A DNA stretch of 36,803 nt from Daejeonella sp. Its GTDB lineage: Bacteria > Bacteroidota > Bacteroidia > Sphingobacteriales > Sphingobacteriaceae. A program made the translations under genes and the position numbers. Shown here in pieces: positions 18,258-26,306 of the stretch (positions are counted from its first letter, which is position 1; each line of letters opens with the position of its first letter). The notes below the pieces were generated by a model. That model ran no database searches. It was not told the origin of the DNA and worked only from the letters and a program-made list of their open reading frames with translations. The stretch spans positions 1 to 36,803 of the forward strand of contig NZ_JAUXXZ010000008.1 of the NCBI RefSeq assembly GCF_030684675.1. The letters are read 5' to 3'.

Positions 18258-18530
18258 ACCCGTTATTTGGATGGATATGCCTATAGCCAATTCTGTCATT
18301 ATTATCGAGAGTGGCAGGAACTAAAGCATGTAAGTGGCCATTTCAATCATCAGCCAGCAGATATAGTGTACATAGACTTTACTGGAGAGAAGCTTCACAT
18401 CGTAGAACGTGTGAGACAGGGAAGATTATTAGTACAGAAGTTTATATTGCTGTCCTGGGCTTCAGTGGTTTCATTGATGTTGTGCAACGGCCACTACCGT
18501 CAGGCCTTTTGGCTAAAAAGATACCTCGCA
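18258..18530 (+). pseudogene. IS21-family istA transposase remnant
   Basis: One frame reads DGYAYSQFCHYYREW, then HQPADIVYIDFTGEKLHIVER, and then loses similarity. A second frame picks up with CETGKIISTEVYIAVLGFSG. Together these match the central part of IS21 IstA transposases (GYSYSQF, VDFAG, AVLPYSG). A single-base indel near 18395-18405 explains the frame change. Both ends of the gene and istB are missing. Nothing else is supported in the surrounding gene-free stretch 18150-18597. Confidence 0.7.
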
Positions 18531-18597
18531 CTACGTGTTTAAACACCCAAAAACCAGTTTTGATATTAGTGACATTCTTATTAACCCAAACTCAGGT

Positions 18598-19884
18598 TCA
18601 TATTGCAATACACTTTGTCATGGGCTGTCTCTGCATATTGCCGGGTCTATTCGTTACCCAATCCCATAATTTAACAGCACCACCCGTACTGCATTTCATC
18701 CGTAAATGAATGATTAATGCAGATACTAAAGTCAGAAAACCAATAAATAGTATGGCTGCATTGATACTGAAAAAATCAGCTATTATTCCTGTCAGAATTG
18801 CTCCAATTGCATATCCCAGGTCACGCCATAGCCTGAAAATACCAATACTCTTTGCCCTGTCCTGCGGATGGGTATTTTCTGCAACCGTTGCCAGAAATGT
18901 TGGATACACCATTGCCGTACCCCAGCCTAAAATGGAAGACAATATTACAAAATCAACCATACTATCAGCCCATACCAAAACAATCAGGGCAATGGCCTGC
19001 AAAAACATTCCAACATAGAGGATATCCTTTTTGCAAAATTTATCAGCCATTTTCCCTGTAAATAATTGACCAATACCCCAAACTGCAGGGTATATCGCTG
19101 CAATAATTCCGATTTCTGCAATGGAAAAACCTTTAATAGCAAGTAAGATTGGGAAGATCCCCCATGCCATACCATCATTCAGGTTATTTATTAAACCAGC
19201 CTGAGTTACAGAACCTAAGTTTTTATTCTTCCAGGTAGTGTCCCAAAAGATATTTTTCAACTTCGGAATGGTACTTGTAGCAGTCTCTATTGCAACATGA
19301 TGTTTAGTATCCTTTATAAAAAAGATACTTCCAAATAATCCAAAAAATACCAGGCCAATTCCTACATAAAAAGGGTAAGGTCTTATTCCATACTCACTGG
19401 CTATCCAGCCTGTCAGGAAGGCAACAAGTGCAACAGCAATGTATCCTGCAAATTCATTTAATCCCATTGCAAAACCTCGTTGTTTTTCACCAACAAGGTC
19501 AATTTTCATTACTACTGTACTCGACCAGGTTAAACCCTGATTGATCCCTAAAAGCACATTAGCTGCAATTATCCAGTTCCAGTCAGGGGCAAACATCAAA
19601 ATGAACGGAATCGGAATACCAATTATCCAACCTGCCACCAAAAGTGTTTTTCTGCCGTATTTATTGGCTAATGCACCTGTATAATAATTGGTGATTGCTT
19701 TAACTATGCCAAACACAATAATGAATGAGAGAATAGCTGTTTTAGCTGCTAAAGCGAATTCCTGTTCCGCAATCTGAGGAAGAATGGAACGTTCCAAACC
19801 TACCATCCCACCAACAAAACCATTGATGATGACCAGCAGGGTAAACTGTTTCCAGTTTTCTTTTAATCCTAATTGTACTCCCAT
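18598..19884 (-). CDS. MFS transporter
   Basis: This 428-aa integral membrane protein has about twelve predicted helices. The MFS A-motif-like loop lies between helices 2 and 3 (GALANKYGRKTLLVAG), and a second-half counterpart is GKMADKFCKKDILYVG. The substrate is unknown. Related carriers occur near sulfur or metal genes, as here, where it is the last gene of the cluster and starts 7 nt after the nucleoside-phosphorylase-like gene. The C terminus after helix 12 is a 30-residue hydrophilic tail (GNMQRQPMTKCIAI at the end) adjoining the IS21 remnant, so the last residues may be altered by that insertion. Confidence 0.85.
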   Translation of the reverse strand: MGVQLGLKENWKQFTLLVIINGFVGGMVGLERSILPQIAEQEFALAAKTAILSFIIVFGIVKAITNYYTGALANKYGRKTLLVAGWIIGIPIPFILMFAPDWNWIIAANVLLGINQGLTWSSTVVMKIDLVGEKQRGFAMGLNEFAGYIAVALVAFLTGWIASEYGIRPYPFYVGIGLVFFGLFGSIFFIKDTKHHVAIETATSTIPKLKNIFWDTTWKNKNLGSVTQAGLINNLNDGMAWGIFPILLAIKGFSIAEIGIIAAIYPAVWGIGQLFTGKMADKFCKKDILYVGMFLQAIALIVLVWADSMVDFVILSSILGWGTAMVYPTFLATVAENTHPQDRAKSIGIFRLWRDLGYAIGAILTGIIADFFSINAAILFIGFLTLVSALIIHLRMKCSTGGAVKLWDWVTNRPGNMQRQPMTKCIAI

Positions 19885-19891
19885 TTTATAA

Positions 19892-20665
19892 TTATAAGAT
19901 ACGTTTCAATAAGTATGACAATAGATTTAACGAATCGATGCTTCCGAAATGTTCTCCTTTTTCAAAATCACCTTCCGTTTGAGCCATGGTATTAGTAAGA
20001 TGTGCTAAACAGACGACATTCTTCTGTTTAGCCTCTGCAAAAGCATACAAAGCCGCTGATTCCATTTCCACACAACAAACCCCCTCTTTTTCCATCGCTG
20101 TTATGGCAGCCTGAGTTTCTCTGTATGGCGCATCTGTTGTCCAGCTTTTTGCTTCAAAATAGGGGCAATCAGCAGCTGAAGAACCAACTGCCAGTTTCTC
20201 ATATAGTACCTGAGATAGTTTTGAAATTGCATCAGGAGGCAGGTAATGATAACTTGTACCTTCATCCCTTTTAGCTTTGGTAATTAAAGCGAATCTTTTG
20301 CTTGATTGTGGTTGACTAATAATGCCGGATGATGTAATACTGATAAGACTAGTACAGCCTGATACAAATAATTGCTCTGCCACCAGCACTGCATAAGATG
20401 AGCCTACTATACAGGGAATGATGCCAACTTCAATGCCATCAACTTTAAAGCTGTACAATTTGGAATGATAGCATGCCCAGCATTCGTTTAAAGATGCCTG
20501 GTTAGTTTTTAGTAAATATTCAGATAAATCGCCGTCCGGATCAAGAAGACAGACCGAAGGGACATTGCAATCTTTTTTTTCTTTTTGCCGCTTTGCTTCA
20601 CGCAGGAGGTTTTCGGGTTTGAATACACTTTCCCTCTGATAATATTTATACTTTAATAAATCCAT
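19892..20665 (-). CDS. Nucleoside phosphorylase-like protein
   Basis: This 257-aa cytoplasmic protein belongs to the PNP/UDP phosphorylase superfamily. The clearest motif is the nucleoside-binding VEMESAALYAFAE near residue 205, preceded by TTDAPYRET. The phosphate-binding N-terminal glycines are less typical (DPDGDLSEYLL), and the usual GT-G segment reads SITSSGII. Family members split nucleosides with phosphate. Why it sits in a sulfur-type operon is unclear; salvage of a methylthio- or other nucleoside is one guess. The spacing is 16 nt from the rhodanese-MBL gene and 7 nt to the MFS gene, so these three are almost certainly one operon. Confidence 0.78.
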   Translation of the reverse strand: MDLLKYKYYQRESVFKPENLLREAKRQKEKKDCNVPSVCLLDPDGDLSEYLLKTNQASLNECWACYHSKLYSFKVDGIEVGIIPCIVGSSYAVLVAEQLFVSGCTSLISITSSGIISQPQSSKRFALITKAKRDEGTSYHYLPPDAISKLSQVLYEKLAVGSSAADCPYFEAKSWTTDAPYRETQAAITAMEKEGVCCVEMESAALYAFAEAKQKNVVCLAHLTNTMAQTEGDFEKGEHFGSIDSLNLLSYLLKRIL

Positions 20666-20681
20666 TCGTTTATCTTCAATT

Positions 20682-21788
20682 TTAAGAGACTGCGCACCTG
20701 TTTGCCCCGGCTTCTAAATCAATGGGGTTTATATCGCTGAAATCACCTGTTATGTTCTTTTCTACAATAGACAGGTAGTTAGCCGGTGTTGGCGGAATAC
20801 GTTGCTGAATAGTATCAATAAAATCTGCTTCACTCAATTGAAGCATAGGCACAGACTTTTTAACACTTCCTATCGTTGTTTGAATAGGCGCATTGTCAAA
20901 ATCTACCGGTTGGCTCGTATGGGCTGGCAGTATGATTATGTTTTCATCCAGTTCTAATAATCTTTGTAAAGATTGATAGAGCATTTTTGACTTTTGAATT
21001 GCTTCATCATGATTTGCCTTCAAATCAGGTCTGCCTACTCCATCAATGAATAGGGTATCACCTGTGAGCAATATTTTTTCACTAATCAAATAGCTTGTAC
21101 TTTCTAAAGTATGCCCGGGAGTTTGAATGGCTTTAATGCTGATATTTCCAATCTTAAAAATTGTATTATCGTCCACCGGCACAAAATTAAAGTTTACTTT
21201 ATTGGGTACAGGAAGGTTTAATGTGGCATTGTTGCTCTCCGCTAATTGTTTAGACCTTGAAAGATGGTCTGCATGAATATGGGTTTCGATTACATATTTC
21301 AACTTTAGGTTCCCATTTTTAAGGATGTCCTGATAGGCTTCAATTGGTAAAGAAGCATCTACTACTATTGCTTCATGGTTTGATGATACCATATAAGAAA
21401 GGCAGCCCTTACCTGTTCTTCTGAATTGTATAATTTCAAAATCAGGGAATGAAATCTTTGCTATGTTCCAGGACAGGCTCCACCCTTTCATACCCCCCTG
21501 GAGAGAATAGGCTTCAAAACCCTGCTTTTGAAGTAATGTAGCAGCAATCTCTGCTGTTTTACCTCCTGCACAAATAGTTACTACCGGGACTGTTTTATCA
21601 AGATACAAGCCATGCAAAGCATCAGGATTGTTTGTTTTCAACTTATCGTATGCATTAAAATATATGCTGCCTGGTATGAACCATTCAGTTCTTTCCTGAA
21701 TAGGCCTTATGTCAAGGACAGAGACTTCCTTTCCGGTTTCCAGCCAGGTTCTGAGTGTATTTGTATCTATTTGCTGAGTACCTACCAT
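20682..21788 (-). CDS. Rhodanese / metallo-beta-lactamase fusion (persulfide dioxygenase-like)
   Basis: In this 368-aa cytoplasmic protein, residues about 5-110 are a rhodanese domain with active-site Cys73 in the loop TICAGGKTA. Residues about 115-330 are a metallo-beta-lactamase fold with HIHADH (His170, His172, Asp174, His175), TPGHT, TGDTLF and LPAHT, the ETHE1/glyoxalase II-like metal site. Such fusions oxidise persulfide to sulfite and pass sulfane sulfur to thiol acceptors. Here the rhodanese is N-terminal, whereas most described PDO-rhodanese fusions have it C-terminal. It lies downstream of dsrE and fits a sulfide-detoxification operon. The exact reaction is inference. Confidence 0.86.
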   Translation of the reverse strand: MVGTQQIDTNTLRTWLETGKEVSVLDIRPIQERTEWFIPGSIYFNAYDKLKTNNPDALHGLYLDKTVPVVTICAGGKTAEIAATLLQKQGFEAYSLQGGMKGWSLSWNIAKISFPDFEIIQFRRTGKGCLSYMVSSNHEAIVVDASLPIEAYQDILKNGNLKLKYVIETHIHADHLSRSKQLAESNNATLNLPVPNKVNFNFVPVDDNTIFKIGNISIKAIQTPGHTLESTSYLISEKILLTGDTLFIDGVGRPDLKANHDEAIQKSKMLYQSLQRLLELDENIIILPAHTSQPVDFDNAPIQTTIGSVKKSVPMLQLSEADFIDTIQQRIPPTPANYLSIVEKNITGDFSDINPIDLEAGANRCAVS

Positions 21789-21824
21789 GATTTATAATTT
21801 AGGTTTTCTTTCATTCTGATGTTC

Positions 21825-22178
21825 TTAAAAAGTCAATACCTTATCGCTGTCAAGCACCCAGTTTGTAAGTTCAGCAAGATTGCTGATTTCCGCACCCTCA
21901 ATCAAGGGTAAGTTTATCAATCCTCTTGCTTCGGCACAGCTTCCGCATATTTTTACTTTGGCGCCTTTATTCAGTGAGAGTTTCAACATTCTTTCAATGT
22001 TGTAATAACCATTAGGGGTGATTTGACTGGCGATAGCACAATTAGCTGCATCCGCGATCAAAAAGATCCTGACTTCTACATCCGGGTTTTCTTTGTTAAG
22101 TTGATTTGCAATGCTTAAAGCATTAAATGCTTTTTCAGTTCCGTAAGGAGCATCATTGATAATGATTAAAGTTTTCAC
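21825..22178 (-). CDS. DsrE/TusD-like sulfur-relay protein
   Basis: This 117-aa protein has the DsrE/DsrF fold pattern: an N-terminal strand MKTLIIINDAPYG, a helix, and a Cys-containing loop CGSCAEARG (Cys78, Cys81) in the position where DsrE-type proteins bind a persulfide. Related proteins carry sulfane sulfur between partners. It is transcribed 36 nt ahead of the rhodanese-MBL fusion, a natural partner. A palindrome at 22270-22281 lies upstream and may regulate it. Confidence 0.85.
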   Translation of the reverse strand: MKTLIIINDAPYGTEKAFNALSIANQLNKENPDVEVRIFLIADAANCAIASQITPNGYYNIERMLKLSLNKGAKVKICGSCAEARGLINLPLIEGAEISNLAELTNWVLDSDKVLTF

Positions 22179-22269
22179 GTGTTTTTTATTTTTTTTTAAA
22201 TTCTTTAAATAACGCTGTGGTATGAGGGCTCTATCCCTGCCTTTCTAATTGCGCCTTACTGATTTTAAA

Positions 22270-22281
22270 TGGTATATACCA
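22270..22281. promoter_or_regulatory. 12-bp perfect palindrome, possible operator
   Basis: tggtatatacca is self-complementary. It lies 91 nt upstream of the dsrE-like start, just after the methyltransferase stop. It could be a dimeric repressor site. A related half (gtggtatg) occurs at about 22219. No regulator was assigned. Confidence 0.3.
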
Positions 22282-22309
22282 CAATTAAGAAATATCCTTT
22301 TTCATAACA

Positions 22310-22885
22310 TTAAGCTGAAAGTTTAGAAAGAATTAATCCAAAATGATATGGTTCAATATTGAAAGGTTCTTTATAGACTGAAAACATTTGCCTGTCAATC
22401 CAATTCAGAATCTGTTCAGGTTTTGGTCTTATGCTTAAACCTGGCCCACGGGGTGTTGAAATATCGCTCCGCCAATGAATGATTCCAATTTTTCCTTGTG
22501 ATTTTAGTATTCGATATGCTTCATTAAAAAATTCATTTGGGGTTTCGTGGTGTAAAATATTAAACAGCATCACATAATCCATTGAATTATTTGCTAAGCC
22601 TGTCTTTTTAGTTAAGACATCCCTATGTTCGGGTATTATGTTATCAATTCGTTCATTTTTAATTTTTTGTTCTAAAATATCAATCATCTCCTTTTCAATG
22701 TCATAAGCAAATAATCTACCGTTGATTTGTTTTGCGGCAGGGATTGTAAAAGTGCCATAACCACAACCAATTTCAACAATATCATTAACCTGACCGTTGA
22801 TTTGCATTTCAGATAGAATTGAATCAATGTCAAAAAAATCATTCCACATTTTTTCATCCGGCATTCCGCTTTCTCTGACTTTCAT
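22310..22885 (-). CDS. Class I SAM-dependent methyltransferase
   Basis: This 191-aa cytoplasmic enzyme shows the Rossmann methyltransferase motifs: motif I VEIGCGYGTFT near residue 38, the acidic strand end AYDIEKEMID (motif II), and motif IV VMLFNILHH. The N terminus MKVRESGMPDEKMWNDFF appears to be a conserved signature of a specific subgroup seen near metal or metalloid genes. The substrate is unknown; thiol or metalloid methylation would suit the setting but is inference. It lies 37 nt downstream of the haem protein gene. Confidence 0.85.
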   Translation of the reverse strand: MKVRESGMPDEKMWNDFFDIDSILSEMQINGQVNDIVEIGCGYGTFTIPAAKQINGRLFAYDIEKEMIDILEQKIKNERIDNIIPEHRDVLTKKTGLANNSMDYVMLFNILHHETPNEFFNEAYRILKSQGKIGIIHWRSDISTPRGPGLSIRPKPEQILNWIDRQMFSVYKEPFNIEPYHFGLILSKLSA

Positions 22886-22922
22886 AATGGATTATTCAAT
22901 TTTTATGCTGAAACTGCTGCTG

Positions 22923-23588
22923 TCATTTTACCACCAATTTCACTTTTCGTTCAAAATAATTTCCACTCATTCCTTCCTGTGCCTTGCCCTTAATACTCTC
23001 GCCTTTGGTCAGCATTACCTGTAATTGCAGTTCAGCATTTTTAGCATTGCTCAATGGCTGAATGGTCATGGGCAAACTTGTGATGTCGGCATTTTCATAA
23101 CCAGCAAGCTGATCACCCACCAAACGGCACGACATCGGGAGATTTACATCCCAACCGGGAGCAAATTTTGAAAGCGAATTTGTTCCGATGGTTGTTGGGT
23201 CAATGTATAACCATGCGTTTCGGTAAGATGCAGAAATTGAATTACTTTTTCTGCTTCCTATAACTGTAAGTACAGTTTTTTGCTCGCCCTTTTTGGCTTC
23301 AATCAAAAATGTCCCGTCCGGTTGTTTCAGGGATGCTTTTGTGTCCTTATCAAGAATGTCAATGATGGTGTTTGCATCGTCTTGCCACTGTCCGTTGTTA
23401 GCGTGGCAAGAGAGGCAATTTTTGGAATTGCTCAAAATGCCTACTGCCGGCGGATAGGCATAGGCTGCACCGCTGCTGTTTTGTTTTTCACTAAATTCGG
23501 GATGGTAAAAATTTTCCATCCCGATAAACTGATTGATAGTAATAATGACTATCAAAATAACCGTGAGAATAATTGCTTTGGTCTTCAT
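22923..23588 (-). CDS. Periplasmic c-type haem protein with single CxxCH
   Basis: This 221-aa protein has an N-terminal membrane anchor or signal (IILTVILIVIITINQFIG) and one haem-c attachment motif, Cys58-x2-Cys61-His62 (CLSCH). After about residue 75 it becomes a beta-rich domain with no named family that I recognise. It probably transfers electrons outside the inner membrane. Its neighbourhood, with an SQR-like flavoprotein and SHOCT and Met-rich proteins, makes a role in sulfide oxidation or copper redox plausible, but this is only inference. Confidence 0.72.
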   Translation of the reverse strand: MKTKAIILTVILIVIITINQFIGMENFYHPEFSEKQNSSGAAYAYPPAVGILSNSKNCLSCHANNGQWQDDANTIIDILDKDTKASLKQPDGTFLIEAKKGEQKTVLTVIGSRKSNSISASYRNAWLYIDPTTIGTNSLSKFAPGWDVNLPMSCRLVGDQLAGYENADITSLPMTIQPLSNAKNAELQLQVMLTKGESIKGKAQEGMSGNYFERKVKLVVK

Positions 23589-23620
23589 TGTCTTATTTTT
23601 TAAGATTGAATCTTTATTTT

Positions 23621-23842
23621 CTAATCATTTGACAGATCTTTTTTCATTTTCTCAAATTGCTCTTTGGTAATTTCTCCTTTTGCATATCGCCTTTTCAGAA
23701 TATCCATTGGCGATTCGGGGCTTTGTATGTTTTTATTTTGCGAATTATTTTTGATTAAAAAATAAATTGCGAGAATGATTAGAAGGGGGATAAACCACAT
23801 TCCCCATCCCATTCCCCACCAGCAGTTGTAATCGTGCATCAT
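23621..23842 (-). CDS. SHOCT domain membrane protein
   Basis: This 73-aa protein has an N-terminal segment rich in Trp, Met and Gly (CWWGMGWGMWFIPLLIILAIYF) spanning the membrane, a short linker, and a C-terminal SHOCT helix pair (DILKRRYAKGEITKEQFEKM). SHOCT proteins are common short membrane proteins beside metal-resistance and cytochrome genes; their function is unknown. It is 32 nt from the haem protein and 39 nt downstream of the Met-rich fragment. Confidence 0.85.
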   Translation of the reverse strand: MMHDYNCWWGMGWGMWFIPLLIILAIYFLIKNNSQNKNIQSPESPMDILKRRYAKGEITKEQFEKMKKDLSND

Positions 23843-23881
23843 GATACTATTGTTTTAAATTGTTTCTGAAATATTCTTTCT

Positions 23882-24106
23882 TCATTTCTTTTTATTGCCG
23901 TGCATCGGACACATCATCATTTCATCTTGCGTGGTCATATTTTTTTGCCCGTGCATCATTTGGGACATATGGCTGTTGTCCATCATCTGATACATCATGT
24001 CGTACATGGTGGAATCTTTGGTTTGCATCATCTTTTCCATCATTCTCATTTGCTGGTTGCTGCTGATTGCTTTTATGATTTCATTTTGTTTCAATGTGTC
24101 CTTCAA
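23882..24106 (-). CDS. Met/His-rich small protein, probable 5'-truncated gene
   Basis: About 74 residues with many Met and some His (MMYQMMDNSHMSQMMHG, MMMCPMHGNKKK), a composition typical of periplasmic copper-binding proteins. There is no ATG start and no signal peptide. The frame is open back to about 24165 and the only usual start is TTG at 24106. An ATG about 50 nt upstream is in a different frame. The usual N-terminal secretion signal is missing, so the gene appears to have lost its 5' part or suffered a frameshift. The C-terminal CPMHG could bind Cu(I). Confidence 0.5.
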   Translation of the reverse strand: MKDTLKQNEIIKAISSNQQMRMMEKMMQTKDSTMYDMMYQMMDNSHMSQMMHGQKNMTTQDEMMMCPMHGNKKK

Positions 24107-24248
24107 AATTGTTTCAGCGATATTGTTTTGCTGAAATGGTAATTCATAATTTTTTAGTTTTAAAGGTTAATGTTCAAATTAGTGATGGTAATATCCGGTT
24201 CATATTTCTGTTTAGAAATGATCCTGTTACAAGTGTTTATGATCCGTA

Positions 24249-25451
24249 CTATTTTGTAAACCATATTTCAAAAAGACGCTCAAATTCATGCTTTGCTTTT
24301 CTCCCCTCTTTTGAGGGTGCTTCAAGCTTTACATAAGGTGCAGGATAAGCATAAAAATCACCTGATCCTTCCGCAGCCAGGCCATCCCCAACATCTACAT
24401 AACAGATCCCTTTGCCGTTAAAGACAGCTGATATTTTTTCCCCCTTAATTTCAGACACAATATTTCTTGCCACAACATGTGCCTGTTCCTCCGCAAACAC
24501 TCCGCCTTTTGGGAGTAATGCGCCATTGAGTAAACGGATAGCAGTGATATCACCTATTGCAAATACTCCGGGATAACGCGTGGTGAGTTCATCCGTATTC
24601 TCCAATATTTGCATGGTTTGGGGATGAACGGGAATGTAGCCTGTGGAATCTGTTAAACCCGAATCAACAATTGATCTTGGCGCACCATGTGGCGGAACAC
24701 CTATTAACAGGTCATAACTGGTTTCTGTGTTATTTGTTCCTGAGGACTCCTTCGGAGAAAACAGAATTTTATTTGAACTGCCTTCTATTTTCGTAACGCT
24801 ATGTTCAGGATAATAATTAATGTGGTGCGCTTTTAATAGTTGATTAAACGCTTCGCCTATTTGTTGACCGGCAACAGGCATCGGCTGTTTTTCGGGTGAA
24901 TAAATTGAAATCTCAACATCCTGCCGCACTCCCTTTTCTCTCATAAACCACTCGGTTAATAAGGCTGCTTCATAAGGGGCAGGAGGGCAACGGAATGGAG
25001 TACGCGTAACCAAAAATGCAATCTTTCCTTTATTGAAGTTTTTTAGTTTTTGATGTATGTCAAAAGCTCCTTTGGTATCATAAAGATTGAGGCAAAACTC
25101 ATTAAAACCTGGAATAGTATCAGGATGTAATTCTGCTCCCGTAGCGATAATTAAAAAATCGCATGGTATGGTTTGAGCATTTGTATAAACTGTCTTTGTT
25201 TCCGGATTGATGCGGATAACATCTTCATTTATAATCTCAATGTCTTTTCGTAAAAGTTTTTTTAGCGGGCTCTCAACATAATCTAAATTGACCTTTTCCC
25301 CGATGATGACGGGCAAAAAAGAAGGATAGAAAATAAAGGATTGCCTTTTTTCAATTACTGCAATCCGATAGTCACCTGGTACCAGGCCCCGTAAGGTATG
25401 AGCAGCCGTTAAACCGCCCCATCCTCCTCCTAATACCAATATTGTTTTCAT
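24249..25451 (-). CDS. FAD-dependent oxidoreductase, sulfide:quinone reductase-like
   Basis: This 400-aa flavoprotein has an N-terminal dinucleotide-binding LGGGWGGLTAAHTL (about 7-20), ATG at about 103-105, and the second FAD motif GVFAIGD near residue 295. A conserved Cys155 sits in RCPPAPYEA, as in SQR and flavocytochrome c sulfide dehydrogenases, and another Cys lies near the C terminus in GKGICYVDVG. A pair of redox Cys fits sulfide oxidation to sulfane sulfur, with electrons going to quinone. The gene starts 10 nt after the ArsR-rhodanese stop, so the two are one transcription unit. Exact SQR type is uncertain. Confidence 0.82.
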   Translation of the reverse strand: MKTILVLGGGWGGLTAAHTLRGLVPGDYRIAVIEKRQSFIFYPSFLPVIIGEKVNLDYVESPLKKLLRKDIEIINEDVIRINPETKTVYTNAQTIPCDFLIIATGAELHPDTIPGFNEFCLNLYDTKGAFDIHQKLKNFNKGKIAFLVTRTPFRCPPAPYEAALLTEWFMREKGVRQDVEISIYSPEKQPMPVAGQQIGEAFNQLLKAHHINYYPEHSVTKIEGSSNKILFSPKESSGTNNTETSYDLLIGVPPHGAPRSIVDSGLTDSTGYIPVHPQTMQILENTDELTTRYPGVFAIGDITAIRLLNGALLPKGGVFAEEQAHVVARNIVSEIKGEKISAVFNGKGICYVDVGDGLAAEGSGDFYAYPAPYVKLEAPSKEGRKAKHEFERLFEIWFTK

Positions 25452-25461
25452 ACAATGAGTT

Positions 25462-26118
25462 TTAAAACTTTTCCTGCTGTCTTAATTTCCATTCCACATA
25501 ACCATCTTCCATACGGATTGCCTTGAATTTCTTTTGGTTCAGAAGTTTAATAGCATCAACAGCCATCACACATAATGGACCACGGCAATAGGCAATGATT
25601 GTTTGGTCTTTGGGCAATTCATTCAGCCTTTTTTTAAGCTGTGCCAGAGGAATAGATACTGCATTGGGTATATGGCCGGCCTTGTACTCATCTTCCGGTC
25701 TCACATCAATCAGTATCACTTTTTCCTTTTTACTCCTTGCAAGCAAATCATTAATGGTAATGGATTCGAGGATGTTTTTATCAGCTTTAAAATCACTGAT
25801 AAGTCTTTCCAGTTCGGCAATCTTGCGAAAGCCAAGTTCCTTCACTGCTGACACAAGCCGCAATACACTATCATCAGTAATGCTGTAAATGATAAAATTA
25901 CCCTGACGCTGTGTATTTACCAGCTTAACAGACTTTAGTATCTGCAAATGCTGTGAAGTACTTGCAACAGACATTGATATCTCTTTTGAAAGTTCTTCTA
26001 CAGAATAATCCTTTTGAGAAAGGACATCAATTAATTCCATCCGTTTGGGGTTTGAAATAGCATGTGTAACCCTTGATAGTTCCTGGTAAACCTGTTCTTT
26101 AATAGACGATGCTGACAT
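25462..26118 (-). CDS. ArsR-type repressor fused to a rhodanese domain
   Basis: This 218-aa regulator has residues about 12-95 forming an ArsR-type winged helix (recognition region ASTSQHLQILK), a coiled linker to about 112, and residues about 115-218 forming a rhodanese domain with CRGPLC at 178-183. The HTH half has no Cys, so metal or persulfide sensing through it is unlikely. The two Cys of the rhodanese loop could sense persulfide directly. The ATG at 26118 is preferred: a longer reading to 26157 needs a TTG inside the promoter region. It precedes the SQR-like gene by 10 nt. Autoregulation is suggested by the palindromic site over its promoter. Confidence 0.85.
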   Translation of the reverse strand: MSASSIKEQVYQELSRVTHAISNPKRMELIDVLSQKDYSVEELSKEISMSVASTSQHLQILKSVKLVNTQRQGNFIIYSITDDSVLRLVSAVKELGFRKIAELERLISDFKADKNILESITINDLLARSKKEKVILIDVRPEDEYKAGHIPNAVSIPLAQLKKRLNELPKDQTIIAYCRGPLCVMAVDAIKLLNQKKFKAIRMEDGYVEWKLRQQEKF

Positions 26119-26137
26119 ATAAAATAATTTCCCGGAG

Positions 26138-26169
26138 TAAAGGTAGCACCTTTTCAACTATTCTACAAA
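26138..26169 (-). promoter_or_regulatory. Bacteroidota-type promoter of the ArsR-rhodanese gene
   Basis: On the minus strand, TTTG (26169-26166) is followed after 20 bp by TACCTTTA (26145-26138), a 7/8 match to TAnnTTTG at consensus spacing. The start codon is at 26118, giving a short leader. Confidence 0.6.
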
Positions 26170-26181
26170 ATAATTGAATAG
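26158..26181. promoter_or_regulatory. Inverted repeat overlapping the -33 element (operator candidate)
   Basis: ctattc at 26158-26163 and gaatag at 26176-26181 are reverse complements with a 12-bp spacer. The repeat covers the -33 TTTG of the ArsR-rhodanese promoter, the place expected for repressor binding. Confidence 0.4.
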
Positions 26182-26217
26182 ATTTTTTAAAAGCTATGAA
26201 GTCAGCCGGGCGGGCCC

Positions 26218-26262
26218 GCATGAGCTTATGTTCATTTCATTTAGTAAGCAGTAAGCTCATGC
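26218..26262. repeat. 11-bp inverted repeat between dtxR and the ArsR-rhodanese gene
   Basis: gcatgagctta at 26218-26228 is the reverse complement of 26252-26262, with a 23-nt loop. A GC-rich tract (ccgggcgggcccg) adjoins it. No U-run follows on either strand. It lies after the dtxR-like stop on the minus strand and may end or process that transcript. Confidence 0.4.
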
Positions 26263-26306
26263 AGGTTTCATATAACAATCCCAATAGAAATTATTATCAT
26301 TTGTAA

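Noticed and set aside
18311-18709. Plus-strand 132-aa ORF considered as a separate gene
   Set aside because: Its informative part is the second frame of the istA remnant; the rest is opposite the MFS gene.
24747-24757. ctccttcggag, the same core as the palindrome at 34156
   Set aside because: Only 11 bp, within the conserved SQR-like frame (SPKESS), without the flanking G-rich part; likely chance.
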